Assembly: GCA_964561005.1 (NCBI GenBank)
Contig: CAZLNO010000043.1
Span: forward strand, 1 to 29,128
Reading direction: 5' to 3'
Origin: CAZLNO01 sp964561005
GTDB lineage: Bacteria > Pseudomonadota > Alphaproteobacteria > Kiloniellales > Rhodovibrionaceae
DNA: 29,128 nt
The notes beneath the pieces are model-generated. The model had not been told where the DNA came from, searched no databases, and saw only the letters and a list, made by a program, of their open reading frames with translations. Of this stretch, positions 15,429-23,248 are shown piece after piece. Position numbers and translations under genes: made by a program. The first letter of the stretch is position 1; every line of letters starts with the position of its first letter.

Positions 15429-15884
15429 CTACGGAATGCGGTCGTATCCGGACAGATCGCCGTCGAGCGTCCAGATCGATACCCGATAGCGCGGGTGACG
15501 GGCGCAAGCCGCTTCCCATTCCTTGATGATCGTCAGATCGCCCATGCCGGCGCCGCCCGTCGCGTGTTCCGGGAAGTCCTTGACGAGTCGCCGAAGCTGG
15601 CCGTGATCAGGCAAGGGCGTCATGACCCACGGCGCGTTGCCTGTCAGTGCGCTGTCCACCTGCCGAACGAATCTCTCCGCATATTCGCGCCGTTGGCGGC
15701 CATCCGATAACTGAGCGATATGATTGCCTGCCTCGAAGACGGACGCCAAGGGAAGGAGAAGATCGGCTTGATTCTCAATCAAGGACTCAAAATATTTCAC
15801 TGTATTATTTCTGTTCTGATTAAATCCTGTAACATCTAGAATATTGAGGAATATGCTCGTATCGACAAGGACAATATGTGCCAT
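15429..15884 (-). CDS. PIN-domain nuclease partner of an AAA ATPase
   Basis: A 151-aa PIN-fold ribonuclease candidate. The acidic residues expected for the metal site are present: D8 in IVLVDTSIFLN, E51 in ASVFEAGNH, D116 in GAGMGDLTI, and D141/D143 in TLDGDLSGYD. I take ATG 15884 because AGGAAG lies 8 nt upstream. That site overlaps the stop codon of the ATPase gene (15897-15899), so translation is coupled to it. PIN proteins usually cleave RNA and are often the toxins of VapBC systems, but no VapB-type antitoxin is present here. The stable pairing with an ABC-type ATPase suggests a two-gene effector system instead. Its lower GC than neighbouring genes indicates transfer. Confidence 0.85.
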   Translation of the reverse strand: MAHIVLVDTSIFLNILDVTGFNQNRNNTVKYFESLIENQADLLLPLASVFEAGNHIAQLSDGRQRREYAERFVRQVDSALTGNAPWVMTPLPDHGQLRRLVKDFPEHATGGAGMGDLTIIKEWEAACARHPRYRVSIWTLDGDLSGYDRIP

Positions 15885-15896
15885 CAGTAACACTTC

Positions 15897-17189
15897 CTAG
15901 TCTAAAATTTCATCCAACCACTCTTTCATAACCCTTTTCTTTTCGGAGCTCGTTTGGCTCCCTTTCACAAATTCTTCGATCAGCCCACGAGTCATCAAAT
16001 GCCCGACCGATCCTTGCGCGATCAGTTGCGGGTAATGCGGAATATCCTGGAGCCGGATGAGACGGCTCGCGCCGTCCTTTGGATCGCGAAAGCAAAACAC
16101 GACGTTGGGCACGGCGTCCTTCGGCAAGACATCGAGCAGCGCGGGATTGTGGCTGCTGATCAGCACACGCAATTGGCGCCGCTTCGCGATATCGGAGATT
16201 CGGCCGAGCAACTGTTCCGCCCGGCTGGGATGCACGCCGTTATCGATTTCCTCGATAACGACAAGACTGTGCTCCGGCGCCGAGAGAACGGCTGCCGCGA
16301 TGGACAGGACGCGCAAGGTTCCGTCGGAAAGCAGCGTGGCGTCATATTGCGTCTCGGTGTCGCCAAACGTCTCCGTCAAGCGCACCATCACTTCTCCGCG
16401 CGGCGTCTCCAGGAAATCGATCGCCGTGATATCCTGTTCCGGCAGGGCGCGGATAAAATCCAGAATATCTTGTCGGTCCTTAGGACGTTGGCACAGATTA
16501 AACAGCACGCCTGAAAGATTCGCCCCGGTCTCTCGAAGTTGTTCGTCAGTCTTGAAACTATAATCACGCATCGCGCGCGGACTGGGATCAAGGAAGGTTA
16601 TTTTCGACAACCACTCCTGGTATCTTGAGGCGACCTGTGGAATTTCTTTCTGAGCTTTTCGGTGCCCCCCTTCGAAGCGCGCGGAGCTTTGCAGTTGAAT
16701 CAAGACCGCCATCCGGTCACTCGCCGTGAGTTGCGGCTTCTTCCCGCCACGCGCAAAGTTGTTGTAGGCAACGCGCAAATCGCTTCCCGCGCCTTCCGAT
16801 AAGGCCACCACTTCGAACAGTGGCACGGTGGATTTTGGTCCAGTCAGCCTTTCGTCCCGGATGTGAAGATCGTCGTCCTCGCGCCGTTCAAGCGTAATCG
16901 CGTAATGGTCCCACTCCGGATCGGTCGTGTCGCATGCTAGTGAGAAGGAGGCCGCGCCACGATATCCGAGATCGCTGACCTTGCCGCGGATGGCGCGGTC
17001 CTGTTCCTGCACGGCGTAGCGAATCGCCCCCAGCCTGTTGCCCTGCACCACCCAGGAAAGGAGTCGCAGTCCTTCGATGACGTTGCTCTTGCCGGAGGCG
17101 TTCGCGCCGATCAACACGGTCAGAGGCGCCAGCTCCAGAGATGCGTCCTTGTAGCTCTTGAAATTGCTGATTTCGAACCGTGACAGCAC
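15897..17189 (-). CDS. ABC-type AAA ATPase (AAA_21/OLD-like family)
   Basis: A 430-aa SMC/Rad50-like ATPase. GTG 17189 is chosen because GGAGAAC lies just upstream and MLSRFEISNFKSYKD is the usual N-terminus of the family. ATG 17231 would add 14 residues. Motifs: Walker A IGANASGKSN (27-36), signature LSDGT (287-291), Walker B LVVIEEIDNGVHPS (309-322) and H-loop SSHNPALLDVLP (345-356). A helical insert lies between about 150 and 260 but no long coiled coil or TOPRIM domain. ATPases of this class drive nucleases in several phage-defence systems (Septu, PARIS, OLD types), each with a different partner. Here the partner is a coupled PIN nuclease. Base composition is less GC-rich than in the flanking lut and GFA genes. 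Defence is an inference. Confidence 0.88.
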   Translation of the reverse strand: MLSRFEISNFKSYKDASLELAPLTVLIGANASGKSNVIEGLRLLSWVVQGNRLGAIRYAVQEQDRAIRGKVSDLGYRGAASFSLACDTTDPEWDHYAITLERREDDDLHIRDERLTGPKSTVPLFEVVALSEGAGSDLRVAYNNFARGGKKPQLTASDRMAVLIQLQSSARFEGGHRKAQKEIPQVASRYQEWLSKITFLDPSPRAMRDYSFKTDEQLRETGANLSGVLFNLCQRPKDRQDILDFIRALPEQDITAIDFLETPRGEVMVRLTETFGDTETQYDATLLSDGTLRVLSIAAAVLSAPEHSLVVIEEIDNGVHPSRAEQLLGRISDIAKRRQLRVLISSHNPALLDVLPKDAVPNVVFCFRDPKDGASRLIRLQDIPHYPQLIAQGSVGHLMTRGLIEEFVKGSQTSSEKKRVMKEWLDEILD

Positions 17190-17390
17190 GCCGTTCTCCC
17201 GCGCAGGCGTATTGCGACGATGAAGCGCCATCGGCGCCGGAAGCCAAAGTCCTTCCTTTCCGCCCACGCCGTCAAGGTCCGGCGCGCGCTCACCTGGAGC
17301 CTCGGGACGACTTTATCGCCGCCCGCCCGTGACGCCGGCCCCGTCGCCGCGTAGACTGCGCGCCGGCCAGGCGCAGCACGGGAGGCCGGG

Positions 17391-17882
17391 ATGCCGCTGC
17401 TCGAAGGCTCGTGTCACTGCGGGGCGGTGCGCTTTCGCGTGGTCTCGCACACGCCGGAACCCTACCAGCAGTGCTACTGCTCGATCTGCCGCAAGACCGC
17501 CGGGGGCGGCGGCTACGCCATCAACATCATGGGCGAGGCCGACACCCTGGAGGTCGAGGGGGAGGCCCACCTCGCCAGTTATCGCGCGCGCGGCACCGAG
17601 GACCAGGGCGACCGGCCCAGCGCGGCGGCGCGGCATTTCTGCACGCACTGCGCCTCCTGCCTGTTCATCCGCGACGACCGCTACCCCAAGTGGGTCTACC
17701 CCTTTGCCTCGGCGATCGACACCGCGCTGCCGGTGCCGCCGGAGCGCAGCCACGTCATGCTGCACTACAAGGCGCCCTGGGTGGAGGTGCTGGACACGCC
17801 GGAGGACATGCTGTTCGGCGGCTACCCGGACCTGTCGATCGAGGAATGGCATCGCCGGCGCGGCCTTTATCGCCGGGACTAG
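17391..17882 (+). CDS. GFA (glutathione-dependent formaldehyde-activating) family protein
   Basis: A 163-aa zinc protein of the GFA/CENP-V family. Metal-binding cysteines are placed as expected: GSCHCGAVRFRV at 7-18, then CYCSICRKTAGGGGYA with C-x-C-x-x-C, then FCTHCASCLFIRD. The C-terminal half (WVYPFASAID, YKAPWVEV, SIEEWHRRRGLY) also matches the family. The founder was proposed to speed formation of S-hydroxymethylglutathione, but most members have no assigned substrate. It is a single gene with the ATG right after GGAGGCCGGG. It is not obviously in an operon with its neighbours, since the XRE gene follows by 59 bp with its own ribosome binding site. Confidence 0.92.
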   Translation: MPLLEGSCHCGAVRFRVVSHTPEPYQQCYCSICRKTAGGGGYAINIMGEADTLEVEGEAHLASYRARGTEDQGDRPSAAARHFCTHCASCLFIRDDRYPKWVYPFASAIDTALPVPPERSHVMLHYKAPWVEVLDTPEDMLFGGYPDLSIEEWHRRRGLYRRD

Positions 17883-17941
17883 GCGTCTTAACTCTCCCGT
17901 AGTCAGCCAGAGACGCCATTGCGTCGGAACGGGAGAGCGGG

Positions 17942-18358
17942 ATGACCCCCTTTGGGCGGCGCCTGCGGGCCCTGCGCGCGGAGCGGGGCCTGACGCTCAA
18001 GGCCATGGCGGCGGACCTGGGCGTCTCGCCGGCCTATCTGTCGGCGCTGGAGCACGGCCATCGCGGCCGGCCGAACCGCCGCTTCGTGCACCGCGTCTGC
18101 CAGTCGCTGGGCATCATCTGGGACGAGGCCGAGGACCTGCAGCGCCTGGCCGACCTGTCGCACCCCCGCGTCACCGTGAACACCTCGGGCCTATCCCCGG
18201 AGGCGACGGAGCTCGCCAACCGTCTGGCCGAGCAAATCCACGACCTCCCCCAGGCCACGATCGAGCGCATCCTGGTCGAGTTGCGGGAAAGCGCCGGCAA
18301 AGAGGCGGCCGACGGCGAGACACCGGCGGGCCAGACGGCCGACCGACGGGCGTCGTGA
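17942..18358 (+). CDS. XRE-family helix-turn-helix transcriptional regulator
   Basis: A 138-aa DNA-binding protein. Residues 4-60 form an HTH_3 domain: FGRRLRALRAERGLTLKAMA, then LGVSPAYLSALEHGHRGRP with the recognition helix SPAYLSALE. After about 65, a helical region (SPEATELANRLAEQIHDLP, TIERILVELRE) may mediate dimerisation, and the tail is low complexity. GGAGAGCGGG directly precedes the ATG. It resembles the small stand-alone XRE regulators common in alphaproteobacteria. Its target is unknown. It could regulate itself or the GFA gene upstream. Confidence 0.9.
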   Translation: MTPFGRRLRALRAERGLTLKAMAADLGVSPAYLSALEHGHRGRPNRRFVHRVCQSLGIIWDEAEDLQRLADLSHPRVTVNTSGLSPEATELANRLAEQIHDLPQATIERILVELRESAGKEAADGETPAGQTADRRAS

Positions 18359-18438
18359 ATCGCGGAGGCCTCTCGCGAGCTGCCTGCGCTTGATCCGGGC
18401 GTCGGCGGTGAGGACGCAGGAGAACCGGCTGGAGGCGA

Positions 18439-18519
18439 ATGCGCTATTCGAACATGGCGCATCTCATCGAGCACAAGAAGGAGAGGTTGCGTCAACTGGA
18501 CGCGGCCGGGGCCGTCTAA
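18439..18519 (+). CDS. Possible 26-residue micro-ORF or gene remnant
   Basis: The frame encodes a basic amphipathic peptide containing MAHLIEHKKERLRQLDAAG and ends at TAA. GGAGG lies only 3 nt before the ATG, so translation is doubtful. It may be the surviving N-terminus of a lost gene in the 283-bp gap between the XRE and yqgE genes. I see nothing else supportable in that gap. Confidence 0.2.
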   Translation: MRYSNMAHLIEHKKERLRQLDAAGAV

Positions 18520-18641
18520 TACCAGCGGCAATGAATACGGAACCGTCATCCCGTGCCCCACGGCGAGACATTGCCTCGGGCCAGCACGACCATGGCCTCC
18601 TCGATGTCGTTCTGGCCTATGGCCCCGGCGCCAGACGCCCC

Positions 18642-19211
18642 TCACGCATGCCCGGCATCGCCCGACAGGCTGCTCGGATCGAAGCCGAGCTTGGCGATGG
18701 CGCGTTCCCACTTGTCGTCGAGGTCGGGGTCGAAGACCAGGTTTTCGTCGGCCTCCACGTTCAGCCAGCCGTTGGCCTGGATCTCCGAATCGAGCTGGCC
18801 CGGCCCCCAGCCGGCGTAGCCGAGGGCCAGCAGGCTGCGGCGCGGGCCGTTGCCGTCGGCGATGTCGCGCAGGATGTCGACCGTGGCGGTGAGCGCCATG
18901 TCGTCGTTCACCTGCAGCGAACCCTCCTGGATGTAGTCGGCCGAGTGCAGCACGAAGCCGCGGCCGGTCTCCACCGGGCCGCCGAAGTGGATGCGGATCT
19001 CCTCCGACACGGCCTCGGCCTCCAGGCCGAGCTGCTGCAGCAGCTCCTCGAAGGTCAGCGAGCCGATGGCCTTGTTCACGACCAGACCCATCGCGCCCTC
19101 CTCGTTGTGCGCGCAGACGTAGATCACCGAGCGCGCGAAGCGCGGATCGCTCATGTTCGGCATGGCGATCAGAAGCTGCCCGGCCAGCGAGGTCTGATCC
19201 GAGTCCGTCAT
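18642..19211 (-). CDS. YqgE/AlgH family protein (DUF179)
   Basis: A 189-aa cytoplasmic protein. The start is MTDSDQTSLAGQLLIAMPNM at ATG 19211, preceded by AAGGGTGAATGG; an upstream frame extension is not supported. Conserved family blocks are LAGQLLIAMPNMSDPRFARSV, HNEEGAMGLVVNKAIGSLTFEELL, the G-G-P-V motif (IHFGGPVETGRGFVLHS), and LGYAGWGPGQLDSEIQANGWL. This is the widely conserved UPF0301 family, historically named AlgH in Pseudomonas. Its biochemical role is not settled. It is divergent from the dsbD-like gene, with which it shares an intergenic region carrying three ATATATA motifs. Confidence 0.93.
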   Translation of the reverse strand: MTDSDQTSLAGQLLIAMPNMSDPRFARSVIYVCAHNEEGAMGLVVNKAIGSLTFEELLQQLGLEAEAVSEEIRIHFGGPVETGRGFVLHSADYIQEGSLQVNDDMALTATVDILRDIADGNGPRRSLLALGYAGWGPGQLDSEIQANGWLNVEADENLVFDPDLDDKWERAIAKLGFDPSSLSGDAGHA

Positions 19212-19315
19212 GGCCCATTCACCCTTGATACCGTATCGGCCGGCGTCCTGCCGGCCTTGCCGCGCCGCCATCCAGGCGAGCACAGTATTGTGACTCAAGC
19301 AAGCCCACCGATCCC

Positions 19316-19370
19316 GGATATATAGCAGGATCGGCGCAGAGGCATATATAACCCTGCGGGGGATATATAG
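19316..19370. promoter_or_regulatory. Three ATATATA-core repeats in a divergent intergenic region
   Basis: GGATATATAG at 19316-19325, CATATATAA at 19343-19351 and GGATATATAG at 19361-19370 stand out sharply in GC-rich DNA. The third lies 17 bp before the dsbD-like ATG. The two outer copies are identical over 10 bp. They could be -10 elements of overlapping divergent promoters or repeated sites for a regulator. No matching -35 is obvious at 16-18 bp. Confidence 0.45.
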
Positions 19371-19387
19371 AGCGGACGTGGGGTGAG

Positions 19388-21592
19388 ATGAACGCCGGCT
19401 TGAGCATGAACACCGGACCGCGCGGCGGCGCCTGCCGCCTCGGCATCCTGACCTTCCTGGCCGTCCTGCTGACGGCCGTGGCGGGCGCCGCGCCCGCCTT
19501 GGCGGCGGCCAGCGCCTGGAGCGAGAACGAGCAGGGACGGGTGCGCCTGATCTCCGCGGGAGAGACCGTCGGGGACACCGCCGGGCTGCGCCTGGGCCTG
19601 CACTTCGAGCTGACCGAGGGCTGGAAGATCTACTGGCGCTCGCCGGGCGACGCCGGCTATCCGCCGCGCCTCGACTGGAGCGCCTCGGAGAACCTGGCCG
19701 CCGCCGAGCTGCAATGGCCGGTGCCGCACCGCTTCGAGCTGTTCGGCCTGCAGACCTTCGGCTACGGCAAGGAGGTCGTGCTGCCCATCAAGGCGGCGGC
19801 CAAGGACCCGTCGCGGCCCGTCAAGCTGCGCGCCAGCGTCGACTACCTCACCTGCGCGGAGATCTGCGTGCCGCGCCGGGCGACGCTGGCGCTCGACCTG
19901 CCGCCCGGCGCGGCGAAGCCGGCGCGCCACGCCTTCCTGATCGACCAGTTCCGCAGCCGGGTGCCGGGCGAGGGCGCCGCCACCGGGCTGGATCTGGAGC
20001 GCGCGGTCCTGACCGCCACCGGCGAGCAGCCCGTCCTGGCGCTGGCCGTGACCGCCGCGCCGCCGTTCCAGGCGCCCGACGCCATCATAGAGGGCGCCCA
20101 GGGCTATGCCTTCGGCAAGCCCGAGGTGACGCTGCGGGACGACGGCGCGCGTGCCGTGTTGCGCCTGACCGCCGCGCGCGGGCCGGGTGCCGGGGGCGGG
20201 CTCGCCGGGCAGACGGTGACGCTGACGGTGTTCGACGGCAAGCGCGGGCTGGAGCGCGAGGTGACGCTGCGGCCCGGCAGCCTGGACGCCGCCGGGGCCA
20301 CGCCGGCACGTCCGGACGGGGCCGGGGGCGGCGGCGGCACGGTCGGCGTCATGGCCTTCGCCGGGATGCTGGGGCTCGCCGTGCTGGGCGGGCTGATCCT
20401 CAACCTCATGCCCTGCGTGCTGCCGGTGCTGTCGCTCAAGCTGCTCTCGGTGGTCGGCCAGGGCGGGCGCGCGCAGGCGCAGGTGCGGGCCAGTTTCCTG
20501 GCCTCGGCGGCGGGCATCCTGTTCTCCTTCCTGGTGCTGGCGGGCGGCGCCATCGCGCTGAAGGCGGCCGGCCTGGCGGTGGGTTGGGGCATCCAGTTCC
20601 AGCAGCCGGCCTTCCTGGTGGCGATGACGCTGATCGTCACGCTGTTCGCCTGCAACCTCTTCGGCTTCTTCGAGGTCGCGCTGCCGCGCGCGGTTGCCGA
20701 CGCGGCGGGCGGGAGCGGCCACGGCGGGCACGAGGGACTGGCCGGGCACTTCCTGACCGGCGCCTTCGCGACGCTGCTGGCCACGCCCTGCTCGGCGCCC
20801 TTCCTGGGCACGGCGATCGCCTTCGCGCTGTCGCGCGGCGTGGTGGAGATTCTGGCCATCTTCCTGGCGCTCGGCGTCGGGCTGGCGCTGCCTTATCTGG
20901 CGGTCGCCGCGGTGCCGCGCATGGCCGCGATGCTGCCCCGGCCCGGCCACTGGATGATCACGCTGCGGCGCATCCTGGGGGTGGCCCTGGCCGCCACCGG
21001 GGTGTGGCTGCTCAGCGTGCTGGCGGCGCAGGACGGCCTGGTGGCGGCGGCGGCGCTGGGCGCGCTGATGCTGGTGCTGGGCGTGCTGTTCTGGCGGCGG
21101 CAGGCCCTGCATGGGGGCTGGCGCCGCGCCGTGGCGGCGTTCGCCGTGCTGATCGCCGCCGCCGCCTTCGCCGTGCCGCCGGGACTGGGCGCCGCGCCCG
21201 ACGGCAAGGGCGAGGCCGTGGCGGCGGAGACCGACTGGGCGCCGCTGAACGAGGCGCGCATCGAGCGGCTGGTCGCCGACGGCAAGGTGGTCTTCGTCGA
21301 CGTGACCGCCGAGTGGTGCATCACCTGCAAGGTCAACAAGGCGGCGGTGATCGACAGCGAGCGCGTGCAGGCCGCGCTGGACGCCGAGGACGTGGTGCGC
21401 ATGCGCGGCGACTGGACCCAGCCCAGCGACCGCATCGCCGACTATCTCGCCAGCTTCGACCGCTACGGCATCCCGTTCAACGCGGTCTACGGCCCCGGCG
21501 CGCCCGAGGGCATCACGCTGCCGGAGATCCTCAGCAAGTCCGGCGTGCTGGAGGCGTTGTCCCGGGCACGTGGCGACGGCGGGGCGGCGTAG
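19388..21592 (+). CDS. DsbD/ScsB-like membrane thiol:disulfide interchange protein
   Basis: Transfers reducing power from cytoplasmic thioredoxin across the inner membrane to periplasmic thiol proteins. The 734 aa have three parts. First is a signal peptide (about 15-40) and a periplasmic domain with C156-x-x-x-C160 (TCAEICVP). Second is an eight-helix CcdA-like membrane core with paired cysteines C343 (LMPCVLPVLSLK) and C468 (TPCSAPFLG). Third is a C-terminal thioredoxin domain with C644-I-T-C647 (AEWCITCK). The large N-terminal domain with CxxxC is closer to ScsB than to classical DsbD. ScsB is usually encoded with scsC/scsD, which are absent here. It ends 17 bp from the convergent MocR-type gene. 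Upstream are the three ATATATA motifs. Confidence 0.92.
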   Translation: MNAGLSMNTGPRGGACRLGILTFLAVLLTAVAGAAPALAAASAWSENEQGRVRLISAGETVGDTAGLRLGLHFELTEGWKIYWRSPGDAGYPPRLDWSASENLAAAELQWPVPHRFELFGLQTFGYGKEVVLPIKAAAKDPSRPVKLRASVDYLTCAEICVPRRATLALDLPPGAAKPARHAFLIDQFRSRVPGEGAATGLDLERAVLTATGEQPVLALAVTAAPPFQAPDAIIEGAQGYAFGKPEVTLRDDGARAVLRLTAARGPGAGGGLAGQTVTLTVFDGKRGLEREVTLRPGSLDAAGATPARPDGAGGGGGTVGVMAFAGMLGLAVLGGLILNLMPCVLPVLSLKLLSVVGQGGRAQAQVRASFLASAAGILFSFLVLAGGAIALKAAGLAVGWGIQFQQPAFLVAMTLIVTLFACNLFGFFEVALPRAVADAAGGSGHGGHEGLAGHFLTGAFATLLATPCSAPFLGTAIAFALSRGVVEILAIFLALGVGLALPYLAVAAVPRMAAMLPRPGHWMITLRRILGVALAATGVWLLSVLAAQDGLVAAAALGALMLVLGVLFWRRQALHGGWRRAVAAFAVLIAAAAFAVPPGLGAAPDGKGEAVAAETDWAPLNEARIERLVADGKVVFVDVTAEWCITCKVNKAAVIDSERVQAALDAEDVVRMRGDWTQPSDRIADYLASFDRYGIPFNAVYGPGAPEGITLPEILSKSGVLEALSRARGDGGAA

Positions 21593-21609
21593 CGTCCGGA
21601 CACGACGCG

Positions 21610-23106
21610 TCAGGGCGCGGGCGCGGGCCCTTCCAGCGCCCGCGCGAGTCGTTCGATCAGCGGCGGAATCTCGCGCTCGGGCACGGCGGCATAGCCGAGC
21701 AGCAGGCCCTGGCGTTGCGGGGGACCCAGGTAGTAGTCGCGCAGCGGCGGCGCCGAGAGGCCCGCCGCCGCCACGGCCGCGCTGGCTGCCCGGTCGTCCA
21801 GGCGCTCCCGAAGCGCTGGACGCAACTCGGCCACCAGGTGCAGGCCCGCGTCGTCGGGCGGCACCGACAGCAGGCCGTCCAGTTCCCGCCGCGCCGCATC
21901 CACCAGCGCCTCCTGCCGCTTCTGGTAGAGCCCGCGCATGCGCCGCAGGTGGCCGGCGAAGTGGCCCTCGGCGATGAAGGCCGCCAGCGCGGGCTGCACC
22001 GCGATGCCGGGGTAGTCGTCCAGCGCCCGCCGCGCCCGCGCGAAGGGCTCGGCCAGATCCGGCGGCACCACCAGATAGCCGACCCGCAGCCCCGGAAACA
22101 TCACCTTGGAAAAGGTGCCGACATAGATGACCCGGCCGTCGCGGTCCAGGCTCTGCAGGGCGGCCAGCGGCGGGCCGGCGTAGCGGTATTCGCTGTCGTA
22201 GTCGTCCTCGACCACCCAGGCGTCGGCCGCCGCCGCCCAGTCCAGCAGCGCCAGCCGTCGCGGCAGGCTCATCACCGTGCCCAGCGGGTACTGGTGCGAG
22301 GGCGCGACCACGGCCAGCCGCGCGTCCGGCGCGCGCTCGCACCCCGCCGCGACCGACAGCCCCTCGGCGTCCAGCGGCACCGGGACCGGCTCCGCGCCGG
22401 CCGCCAGCAGCGCGCCGCGCAGGCCGCGATAGCCGGGGTCCTCCACCCATACCCGGTCGCCGGGATCGAGCAGCAGCCGCGCCACGATATCCAGGGCCTG
22501 CTGCGCCCCGCCGGTGACGAAGACCTGCCGCCAGTCGCAGGACAGGCCGCGCGCCGTGCGCAGGTAGTCGGCAATCGCCTCGCGCAGCGGCCGATGGCCG
22601 CCCGCCTCGCCGTGCCGCGTCAGCGCCTTGCCGCCCGCCTTCCAAGGTTTCGCCAGCAGGCGGCGCCAGGCGTCAAAGGGAAACAGCCGGGTGTCCGGCA
22701 CGCCGGGCTCGAAGGCCACCGGGGCGCCGCCGCGCGCGGGGAACATCCCGGCCAGCGTCCGGCCCCGCCGCGACAGCGTCTCGGGGCCGCGCGGCGGGGA
22801 CGACGGCGCGGATGTGGGACGCGGCTGGCCGCGCGGCAGGACATCCGCCACGAAGGTGCCGGCACCCACGCGCCCGTTCAGGTAGCCCTCGGCGAAAAGC
22901 TGCTCGAAGGCAGTCAGCACGGTGTTGCGCGCGCAGCCCAGCTCGGCCGCCAGCGCCCGCGTCGCCGGCAGGCGGGTCCCCGCCCGCAGCCGCCCGTCCA
23001 GGATGGCCCCCCGGAGCTGGACGTAGAGCTGGCGATACAGCGGCGTCGGGTCGGCCTTCTCCAGCGTGACGAAGAGCAGCACGCTGCGGTCGGGCGGCCG
23101 GGTCAT
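21610..23106 (-). CDS. MocR/PdxR-type regulator (GntR wHTH fused to aminotransferase fold)
   Basis: A 498-aa PLP-dependent transcription regulator. ATG 23106 has a perfect AAGGAGG 3 nt upstream. The GntR winged helix spans about 15-85 (PLYRQLYVQLRGAILDGRL, GTRLPATRALAAELGCARNTV, FEQLFAEGYLNGRVGAGTFV). A proline-rich linker joins it to a class-I aminotransferase domain from about 130. K334 in VGTFSKVMFPGLRVGYLV is the PLP-binding lysine, and DDYDSEYRY is a family motif. Such proteins sense PLP or an amino compound and often activate vitamin B6 or amine metabolism genes. It is divergent from a flavin-binding PNPOx-like gene, with three related repeats between them, so that gene is the likely target. 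Confidence 0.93.
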   Translation of the reverse strand: MTRPPDRSVLLFVTLEKADPTPLYRQLYVQLRGAILDGRLRAGTRLPATRALAAELGCARNTVLTAFEQLFAEGYLNGRVGAGTFVADVLPRGQPRPTSAPSSPPRGPETLSRRGRTLAGMFPARGGAPVAFEPGVPDTRLFPFDAWRRLLAKPWKAGGKALTRHGEAGGHRPLREAIADYLRTARGLSCDWRQVFVTGGAQQALDIVARLLLDPGDRVWVEDPGYRGLRGALLAAGAEPVPVPLDAEGLSVAAGCERAPDARLAVVAPSHQYPLGTVMSLPRRLALLDWAAAADAWVVEDDYDSEYRYAGPPLAALQSLDRDGRVIYVGTFSKVMFPGLRVGYLVVPPDLAEPFARARRALDDYPGIAVQPALAAFIAEGHFAGHLRRMRGLYQKRQEALVDAARRELDGLLSVPPDDAGLHLVAELRPALRERLDDRAASAAVAAAGLSAPPLRDYYLGPPQRQGLLLGYAAVPEREIPPLIERLARALEGPAPAP

Positions 23107-23155
23107 CGTCCTCCTTTCGCGGCGGGCGCGGCGCAAGGCCGCCGCGCCGCTCGTC

Positions 23156-23187
23156 AATTGGTCCCATCAACTGGCACCGATTAGTCC
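23156..23187. promoter_or_regulatory. Candidate MocR operator (three related repeats)
   Basis: AATTGGTCC (23156), AACTGGCAC (23169) and GATTAGTCC (23179) are similar 9-mers in the same orientation, spaced 13 and 10 bp apart. They lie in an AT-richer pocket 50 bp before the regulator start and about 60 bp before the divergent gene. MocR dimers are known to bind directly repeated half-sites, so this is a plausible operator for both genes. Confidence 0.5.
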
Positions 23188-23248
23188 TTTCGACGCAACC
23201 GCTTTCCGCCGAGACTGCCGGCCGCGAACGGTAACGGAGGTCCCTGGC

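Noticed and set aside
15429..15884. VapC toxin of a VapBC pair
   Set aside because: The upstream coupled gene is a 430-aa ATPase, not a small DNA-binding antitoxin, and no antitoxin-sized frame is adjacent.
19714..23184. Plus-strand open frame of over 1100 codons across the dsbD-like and MocR genes, and a similar minus-strand one
   Set aside because: Both cross two well-supported genes in other frames and have arginine/glycine/alanine-rich composition typical of GC-rich shadow frames.
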